Part shown: in pieces, positions 8,265-13,897 of the stretch
Numbering within the stretch: position 1 is the stretch's first letter
Layout of the letters: the number at the start of each line of letters is the position of its first letter
NCBI GenBank assembly: GCA_036940085.1
Contig: JALLBK010000932.1
Location: 1-13,897, forward strand
Direction of reading: 5' to 3'
DNA from: Discostella pseudostelligera
Taxonomy: Eukaryota; Bacillariophyta; Thalassiosirophyceae; Thalassiosirales; Thalassiosiraceae
DNA length: 13,897 nt
Notes under the pieces: generated by a model
Told to the model about the DNA's origin: nothing
Seen by the model: only the letters and a program-made list of their open reading frames with translations
Database searches by the model: none
Program-made: the position numbers and the translations under genes

Positions 8265-8726
8265 TATGCTATGTTGGATAACTTCCGATTAGGCTACCAT
8301 CTGCATGTTCCGCTAGCGGCTATCGTTCCGTCGATTGGCGGTTTCATCATAGATCGTCACATTCTTCGTTCGGCAAACTTTCGCCACTTTCTTCGCCAAA
8401 TTGTCCGCCATTTTTCGCCAATGATTTCTTCCCGCCAACATTATTTTGGGCTTTTCTTCCCGCCATCCGCTTCGGCACACCACCGACTACCTCTAGCACC
8501 TACCTACCACTTCCACTTACCTCTCTCCTACACTATTGTACTGAGTACTCCTAGTATCGTAGTACTTCTATTCAACCCAATCATCATCATTACGTCCGGA
8601 GATTATCAGTCATCGTCCTCCTCGTCCAACCTGTTGCCTCTTTTCCGTGGCGGTGGAATCAACCGCGACTGTGGAAGGAGTAGGATCGGACGTCAGCAAC
8701 AGCGACGACGATTTCACGGCCTCGTC
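8265..8726. promoter_or_regulatory. Divergent intergenic region between LITAF and STK16-like genes, with E2F-like motif cluster
   Basis: The space is bounded by the LITAF start (8264, minus) and the preferred kinase start (8727, plus). Within 8379-8466 the plus strand carries repeated TCGCCA/CCGCCA words: CTTCGCCAAA (8391-8400), TGTCCGCCATTT (8403-8414), TTTTTCGCCAATG (8411-8423), TTTCTTCCCGCCAAC (8425-8439) and TTCTTCCCGCCAT (8454-8466). Several fit the E2F/DP consensus. The kinase frame stays open through this region from 8271, but composition and the motif cluster favour leader and promoter. A shared bidirectional promoter is inferred. Confidence 0.5.
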
Positions 8727-10321
8727 ATGTCGACTGTCACCTCTTTCCTTCATGCAATATTGCATTACGTGCGCGCAGGCTGGAATTATATTTTCTCATT
8801 GATCCATCGTCGTCGTAGTCGTCATCCTTCTGATGCTGATACAAATAATGGAATTCTCTTCTCATTGTTCACCGGCCAACGACGAACAGTCAAATTCGAC
8901 GACAGCGGCATTCAAGTTGCGATTGGAAATCAAATTGCCGAGGGAGGATTTAGTTACATCTTTGAGGCATATCCGATGAATCTAAATGATAATAGTGAAG
9001 TTGATAATGAGCTGAGAATGAAGTTTGTGCTGAAGCGAATTAATTGCTCGAACAATCATGAACTGATACAAGCCTGTAAGAGTGAGGCAAATGTTCATCG
9101 GGTATTATTCCAGTCATCGTCGGCGTCATCACAACGGACAACAAAACATCCCAATTTGTTGGAGCTCTTGGGCTTGAAGTTCGACAATAGAGAATGTTGC
9201 TACATGTTGTTCACCTACATTCCCCATTCATTACGAGGGGAGATTACCAAACGAAATATATTGAATGAAGGATCAAGACAAAGAATGCCATTCTCGACTA
9301 GAGAAGTATTGCAAATATTTGGTGGTCTTGTTGATGCTCTTATTGCGATGCATGATGCTAATCTGTCACATCGGGACGTCAAGATTGAAAATGTGCTCTT
9401 GAAAAAGTCAGATCATTGTGGATATCGGGTTGATACTACTGACCATTACATCCCGGTGCTTATGGACTACGGTTCTGCGGGTCCGCTCAAGACGACTATT
9501 CAAGTAATGAACATGTCGTCATTGCAGCAGCAACAACATCAAATGTCGTCGTTGCTGTCGACAACTACTACAAAAGTTGTGGAAGATGCATCAATGTTTA
9601 CCACCATGGCATATCGACCGCCGGAATTGTTCGAGGGAGGGTTGTCGACGACGAAATATACAACAACATCCGAAGGAGCGGATAATGTTTTGGATTATGG
9701 AAAAGTTGATGTTTGGTAAGAGATCTCATCAATTTATCATTACCTTGTGTAAGTGTTGTGTGATCCAATGCGTATGTTCACTGCAAATGTTACAGGAGCT
9801 TGGGTTGTGTACTCTTTGGATTGATGCATGGGGCAAGCCCCTTCGAGATGGAATTCTTGAGAACGCATAATGACAATTACCATGCATATTATCACACCAA
9901 CCAACGACAAAAGAGGCAGCAGGAAATGCATCAACAACAACAATTTGGACTTGTACGAATAATAGAATGTACTCACTTGAAAATTTTGGGCGAGGTACCG
10001 TTCCCTCCGTGGTCAACAATATCATCTGAAAATGAGGAAGGAGGAGGAGGAGGGACAAACGGTAAATATCCTCTATCATTGTATAGATTCGTTCAGTATA
10101 TGGTTCATCCTGATCGATCGACGAGGCCACATATACATGAGGTTGAAGGGAAATTCGACGATTTGCACTTGGAGCTATTGGGAGAACCATGGATATCGCA
10201 CAATGATATTAACAGACAACAACGGGGTGGAACTACTCACTCTGCGAAGGGCAACGGTGTTGAAAATTTGAATCACCATGATGACTTTGATTCACTAATT
10301 GCGAGTCGTCGAGGAGGATAA
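8727..10321 (+). CDS. STK16/NAK-family Ser/Thr protein kinase, two exons
   Basis: Model: exons 8727-9715 and 9796-10321, 504 residues; the 80-nt intron (GTAAGA...TACAG) splits the Trp codon of DVW|SLGC, restoring subdomain IX exactly. Kinase landmarks: Gly loop IAEGGFSYIFEA (70-81), catalytic Lys in FVLKRI (K103), alpha-C Glu (E120), HRDVKIEN (215-222), MDYGSAG in place of DFG (D247), YRPPELF (296-302), and DVWSLGCVLFGLMHGASPFE (328-347). The GGFS glycine loop, HRDVKxxN, LMDxGS and YRxPELF pattern is that of STK16 and related NAK kinases, which act at Golgi and endocytic membranes. The activation segment is enlarged by a Gln/Ser/Thr-rich insert (about 255-288); a second Gln-rich insert lies in the C-lobe. 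All catalytic residues are present, so activity is expected. The frame is open back to 8271 (656 residues), adding a Leu/Ile/Val-rich segment; that start is less likely because it crosses the promoter-like motifs. Confidence 0.83.
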
Positions 10322-10789
10322 GGAGAACAGTTAGAAACTACGTACATACTGCATGAAATTCAACCTAATATATATATACTCTATCTCACGATGATCCATA
10401 ATCAACCCTCTCTCTACTGACCTATTATAACTTCCAAACCATACTATCCTCCCAGATCCTCCCTATCACCTCCTCTCGATCTGAGCTTGTATCGTAAAGG
10501 AGCAAGCCCAAGGCAAGAAGATCATAAGTAAGTTCGAGGGATCTTTCCGCGATCCCAAGAGTGTCGTTCGAGCGCCTCTCGCACTGCTCGCACAAAAGCA
10601 AACACGTGGAACCTGTTGCCGGACAGACGACCAACACCAACTTCAACGCAAGCAACATCAACATGCTGCTACACCGTCACCACTGCCGCCGCCGACCACA
10701 AGCATTTTTGCCGACGGCCCACCGTCCACCGCCGCATAACATAGAATCATCAGGTGAGAGGGCTGAAGAATGGCTACTCCTCGCGAATA
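10322..10789. other. Region between STK16-like and IPP isomerase genes
   Basis: The first 100 nt is AT-rich, with AATATATATATACT near 10368-10380, and probably carries the kinase 3' end. The rest is either the 5' leader of the isomerase gene or, on the minus strand, the small frame annotated at 10425-10664. No E2F-like TTCCCGCCAA site is present, unlike the other upstream regions examined. CAGGTGAGAG at 10751-10760 resembles a splice donor, so an unseen 5' leader exon of the isomerase gene is possible. Confidence 0.4.
10425..10664 (-). CDS. Tentative small Cys-containing protein, antisense to the isomerase leader
   Basis: A 79-codon frame with an ATG start at 10664 and TAA at 10425. It does not belong to a family I recognise. 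The N-terminal 25 residues are hydrophobic (MLMLLALKLVLVVC) and hold four Cys (CPATGSTC and LCEQC). The remainder is a well-mixed, soluble-looking helical sequence (ERSLELTYDLLALGLLLYD, then EEVIGRIWEDSMVWKL) with ordinary codon use. That composition is more protein-like than the low-complexity shadow frames elsewhere here. If real, it converges with the kinase gene and diverges from the isomerase with about 125 nt between the starts. It could equally be a chance frame. Confidence 0.28.
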   Translation of the reverse strand: MLMLLALKLVLVVCPATGSTCLLLCEQCERRSNDTLGIAERSLELTYDLLALGLLLYDTSSDREEVIGRIWEDSMVWKL

Positions 10790-11888
10790 ATGTCAAGAGG
10801 CTGCCACTACAACCTCTTCTCTCTACTAACTATTGCGGCAGTATTCTTCGGCAGCGCTCTTTGTTGCTCGTCATTTTCGTATCGGCACTTCACCAACAAC
10901 AACATCGTCAAGTTAACCATGTCGCAGCCATCGACGTCTTCCACATGGAATGCCGACAGTGGTGTCGACCCGCTCCTTGTCTCGCAATCTCAATTTATGG
11001 AAATTGACACCGTCCTCGTCCTGGACAAGAATGACAAAGTCATCTCCTCGGCATCCAAAAAAGCCTCCCACGAATTTTCACCAGCTCAACCGCATGGCAT
11101 CCTCCATCGCGCATTCTCCGTCTTTCTATTTGACAAGTCCACAAACGAACTGCTTTTGCAAAAACGTGCGTCTACGAAGATCACATTCCCAAATGTATGG
11201 ACGAATACGTGCTGCAGCCATCCGTTGCATGGGATGAATCCGTCGGAGTCTGAATTGGAGGGGGAGGGGGATCATGGGAATGTGACGGGGGTGAAGCATG
11301 CCGCTATACGAAAGTTGAAACACGAGTTGGGCATACCCGTAGGAGAGTTAAAGTTGGATGAATTCAAATACTTGACGAGGGTTCACTATTGGGCCGCTGA
11401 TACTGTTACTCATGGAGAGATGAGGTGAGTTATATCCACACAGGCAGAGGAAGGAGAGGTTTTGTGTTGGGGGTGCGCTTGCTCATCCTTTCATTATTCA
11501 TTCATTCTTTATTCTGCACTTTAGTCCGTGGGGGGAACATGAAATCGACTACATCCTCTTCATCACGGTTCCCAGCAAGAATCAGCTGACCCTGAACCCC
11601 AATAGTGATGAAGCCGATGACATTCGCTGGGTAACCCAATCTCAACTATTGGAAATGTTTAATGACACGAGCTTACTATTCTCGCCGTGGTTTCGAATCA
11701 TTGCGCATCGTTGGATGATGACGGATACTACTGCCGGTGCGAAGGGACACAACAAAGGTGGTGGTTGGTGGGATGACTTGGATCGCACAATGAACACAGA
11801 TGAATTCTGTGATCATGATACAATTCATCGGTTCGATCCGCCACGAGAGCACATGGGGGGAGCGGGAAATGCAGGTCCTCTATTTTGA
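10790..11888 (+). CDS. IDI: Isopentenyl diphosphate delta-isomerase (type I, Nudix), probably plastid-targeted, two exons
   Basis: It interconverts isopentenyl and dimethylallyl diphosphate, feeding isoprenoid synthesis. Model: exons 10790-11424 and 11525-11888, 332 residues; the 100-nt intron (GTGAGT...TTTAG) is in phase and restores GEM|SPWGEHEIDY. Motifs: LHRAFSVFLFD (105-115), LLLQKRASTKITFPNVWTNT (121-140), catalytic-Cys motif TNTCCSHPL (138-146), Nudix-type GVKHAAIRKLKHELGI (167-182), and the catalytic-Glu motif GEHEIDYILF (215-224). Family-typical FSPWFR and WWDD follow. Residues 9-30 (LFSLLTIAAVFFGSALCCSSFS) look like a signal peptide followed by an aromatic residue, consistent with a bipartite plastid leader and the MEP-pathway pool. 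The stop at 11886-11888 ends the protein after the isomerase domain, so this is not the IDI-squalene synthase fusion known from diatoms. The frame is open upstream without an earlier ATG. Confidence 0.9.
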
Positions 11889-12588
11889 TGGGGGGAAATC
11901 AGTTATTCACTATCGATTTGAAGAGAACTCTAACTGTTGTATCTAAGAATGTCAGAAGTGGTCGGTAGATTTTAAACAGTAGATGTTACCATCTATCTAC
12001 TTCTACTTTTTCACAGAAACTGAGCAATCCGACGAAAGTGAAGACGCTTTGAGGAATTGCACCTCATCATGAGAGCAGTGATGCATGGGTGGAATGGCAA
12101 TGTCAAATCTCTAGATTAGTATGTCTCCTCCAGGGAGGGAGACACCAACCTTGCTCTAATGATTGACAAAACTATTTGCAGATGGTGGTTCACCATGGTA
12201 CTGGGCTATTCTTTGTGTAGTACATTCTGAAGCAGCAGAGAGCACCAGTGCCAGATGGAGGAGCTGATTGCAAATGATTTTGATGCTGCTGCTCATGGCA
12301 TGCTGGAAGATACTGCCATCAAGCATTGATAATGATAAAAATGATGATCCTGGTGAAGCTGGTGCTATGAAATAGTGTGTTGTGCAGGTATGGAGGATGT
12401 GGGTTTGGTGGATATGGATGCCTTGGTGTTGGCACATGCAGATGCATGATGCATCTGATAAAAAAGAACAATGAAAGAGATGTGATGCAGAAGGAGGGTG
12501 GACCATGCAGTGCCAATGCAAAGGGCAGGAAAGCAGATGCGGGAAGTGATAAGATGCCAGATGTAGTATCTGAATCTGCTGCACACAC
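11889..12588. other. Gene-poor flank of the isomerase gene, entering CpG-depleted DNA
   Basis: No supported gene. 11889-12046 resembles ordinary flank and contains CpGs; AGTAGATG...CATCTATCTACT near 11979-12002 could form a small hairpin near the isomerase 3' end. After the CpG at 12045-12046 the next is at 12540-12541. GTCTCCTCC and GGAGGGAGAC at 12123-12143 form an imperfect palindrome close to that boundary. Short frames such as 12377-12592 (plus) lack any recognisable domain; they could be eroded remains of a coding element, but this is not demonstrable. Confidence 0.45.
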
Positions 12589-12770
12589 TTGATGTAGATG
12601 TGGTGAATGTTGATGTGGATGTTGATGTGGATGTGGATGTGGATGATGTGGAAGTGGTTGTGGTTGTGTCTGTGGTTGCTTGAGGATGACAAGGATGAGG
12701 ACAATGTGGGGATGTGGATGTGTACTAGATCATGATGTGGATGATGTGATGTAGATGATGCATGTAGAGA
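12589..12770 (+). repeat. Degenerate GATGTG/GGATGT simple repeat
   Basis: The plus strand is built from GATGTG, GATGTT and GATGAT words; the cleanest run is GTTGATGTGGATGTGGATG at about 12622-12640, with looser copies to about 12770. It yields a minus-strand His/Ile-rich open frame (12156-12830) with no real protein character. The unit differs from the 8-bp satellite that begins near 12937. Confidence 0.65.
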
Positions 12771-12936
12771 TGAACTAGATAGATAGCCAAGTGAATGTGG
12801 ATTGTGGAGGATGGAGGAGGAGGCTGTCATGGATACTGAAGCAAGAATTCTGCTGGATGATTCAACAGTAGATGAGGATCTATCTGGATGGTGCAGATGT
12901 AATATGCTCTAACCAATAGAGAAAAAAGATGCAACA

Positions 12937-13136
12937 TGTGCTAGGTGCAGAGTAGGTGCTAGGTGCAGAGTGAGGTGATGTGGATAAAGAGGTGTACAGG
13001 TGCAGGTGCAGAGGTGCAGAGGTGCAGAGGTGCAAAGATGCAGAGGTTCAGAAGTGTAGAGGTGCAGAGGTGCAGAGGTGCAGAGGTGCAGTGGTGATAC
13101 TGAGGAGGTGCAGGCGCAAAGGTGCAGAGATGCAGA
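12937..13136 (+). repeat. 8-bp satellite array, first block (GAGGTGCA units)
   Basis: Tandem units of GAGGTGCA, for example GAGGTGCAGAGGTGCAGAGG near 13010-13029, with variants GTGCAAAGAT, GGTTCAGA and GTGTAGAG. It opens with a longer direct repeat, GTGCTAGGTGCAGAGT, twice between about 12939 and 12971. The top strand is purine-rich and lacks stops in several frames, giving spurious EVQRCRGA-type peptides. Confidence 0.85.
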
Positions 13137-13345
13137 ACATTTTCTCGCTTGCCTGCACAAACATTTCTTGCATTTCTTGCATTTCTTGCATCACCGCACA
13201 AATCACGCACTTTTTTTCTCACATTTCTCACAAACCTTCTTGCATTTTCTCGCATTTCTTGCATCTTCTCGCATTGTCGCGCACCTTCTCGCATCTTCTT
13301 GCAATTTTTGAAAAATTCTCCCATATTCTTGCATACCGTAGTTCT
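13137..13345 (-). repeat. Pyrimidine-rich inverted repeat block inside the satellite (ATGCAAGAA units on the minus strand)
   Basis: The plus strand reads CATTTCTTG three times in tandem (about 13162-13188), then variants TTCTCGCAT, TTCTTGCAT and TTTCTCACA. On the minus strand the unit is ATGCRAGAA, resembling the flanking GGTGCAGAG unit, so this looks like a diverged copy of the same repeat family in opposite orientation. Nine CpGs fall between 13146 and 13338, against only one elsewhere in 12047-13114. Its borders with the purine-rich arrays are abrupt. Confidence 0.7.
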
Positions 13346-13897
13346 TCCAGAGATGCAGGTGCAGGGTGCAGGAGAAGGATCAGGTGCAGAGGTGGAGGTG
13401 CAGGTGCAGAGTTGCAGTGGTGCTGAAGAGGTGCAGGTTCATAGGTGCAGAGCTGGTGCAGGTGCAGAATTCAGCAGGTGCAAGGGTGCAAGTGTGCAGG
13501 TGCAGGTGTGGAGGTGGGAAGCACATGTGCAGAAATGCAGAGGTGCAGAGGTGCAGAAAAGCAAACGAGGTGCAGAGGTGCAGAGGTGCAGAGGTGCAGG
13601 TGAAGGTGAAGGTGAAGGATCAGGTGCAGAAGTGGAGGTGCAGGTGCAGTTCAGAGGTGCAGAGGTGCAGGGGTGCAGAAGTGCAGAAGTGCAGATGTGC
13701 AGATGTGTAGATAGGGAGGTGCAGAGATGTAGAGGTGTAGTAGAGGTGTAGAGGTGTAGAGGTGCAGAGGTGCAAGTGCAGAGGTTCAGAGGTTCAGAGG
13801 TTCAGAGATTCAAAGGTGCAGAAGTGCAGGTGCAGAGGTGCTGAGGTGCTGAGGTGCTGAGGTGCAGATGTGCAGATGTGCAGATGTGCAGATGTGC
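13346..13897 (+). repeat. 8-bp satellite array, second block, running off the window
   Basis: Same GAGGTGCA-type unit as the first block, in the same orientation, continuing to the last base. Local sub-variants are homogenised: GGTGAA three times near 13608-13619, GGTTCAGA three times near 13783-13806, GGTGCTGA three times near 13834-13860, and GTGCAGAT repeated at the very end. A longer block beginning AAGGATCAGGTGCAGA recurs at about 13375 and 13615, exactly 240 nt apart. Apparent frames of 114 to 209 codons are repeat artefacts. Confidence 0.85.

Noticed and set aside
8271..8726. 152-residue extension of the STK16-like kinase to an ATG at 8271
   Set aside because: The open frame runs through the shared divergent promoter region and begins 7 nt from the LITAF start; no conserved sequence lies before 8727.
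12123..12143. Imperfect palindrome as a transposon end or terminator
   Set aside because: Too short, no target-site duplication or partner inverted repeat was found, and no transposase remnant is recognisable nearby.
12156..12830. 224-codon minus-strand open frame
   Set aside because: It is a His/Ile/Ser-rich translation of GATGTG simple repeat and CpG-depleted DNA, with no domain.
12959..13324. Minus-strand frames of 83-121 codons in the satellite and pyrimidine block
   Set aside because: Translations of repeat units (LHLCTSAP and ENARRF types) in competing frames; no evidence of a gene.
12980..13751. Overlapping plus-strand frames of 114-209 codons with EVQRCRGA repeats
   Set aside because: They arise because an 8-bp unit without stop codons reads open in several frames at once; the sequence is satellite DNA.

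Overview
The window looks like nuclear DNA of a heterokont alga, most likely a diatom (probably centric). The evidence: short GT-AG introns (80 to 202 nt, one uncertain shorter one) in compact genes; N-termini made of a signal-peptide-like core followed by an Ala-Phe motif (VSAFSPS, LAFSPA) typical of diatom plastid presequences; a plastid-type RimP homologue; and a plastid-type isopentenyl diphosphate isomerase. No bacterial operons, Shine-Dalgarno sites, tRNAs, rRNAs, CRISPR arrays or intact transposons were seen. The species call is inference.

Layout. 400-2248 (+): three-exon leucine-carboxyl-methyltransferase-family (LCMT/PPM-type) SAM methyltransferase with a targeting leader. 2451-4504 (-): uncharacterised protein with two KOW/SH3-like repeats and two copies of a short acidic-hydrophobic motif, interrupted by a frame break that is either a very short intron or an assembly flaw at an N. 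4873-5797 (-): three-exon single-span membrane protein resembling selenoprotein S/VIMP, ending in a version of the same short motif. 6337-7491 (+): plastid RimP-like ribosome maturation factor. 7610-8264 (-): two-exon LITAF-domain protein. 8727-10321 (+): two-exon STK16/NAK-family kinase. 10425-10664 (-): tentative small Cys-containing ORF. 10790-11888 (+): two-exon IPP isomerase. From about 12,047 to the end: gene-free, almost CpG-free DNA, grading into a GATGTG-type simple repeat and then an 8-bp satellite (GAGGTGCA units) interrupted by an opposite-strand, CpG-bearing block of related short repeats.

The genes do not form one pathway. Two gene pairs are divergent and share an upstream region (SelS-like/RimP and LITAF/STK16). 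Those two regions and the LCMT upstream region carry repeated TTCCCGCCAA-type sequences that match the E2F/DP consensus, suggesting shared cell-cycle-linked transcription. The strongest leads are this motif set, the AFD motif shared by two neighbouring minus-strand genes, the sharp CpG-depletion boundary after the IPP isomerase gene, and the inverted satellite block.

All splice models were made by eye from frame continuity and GT-AG sites and have no transcript support.
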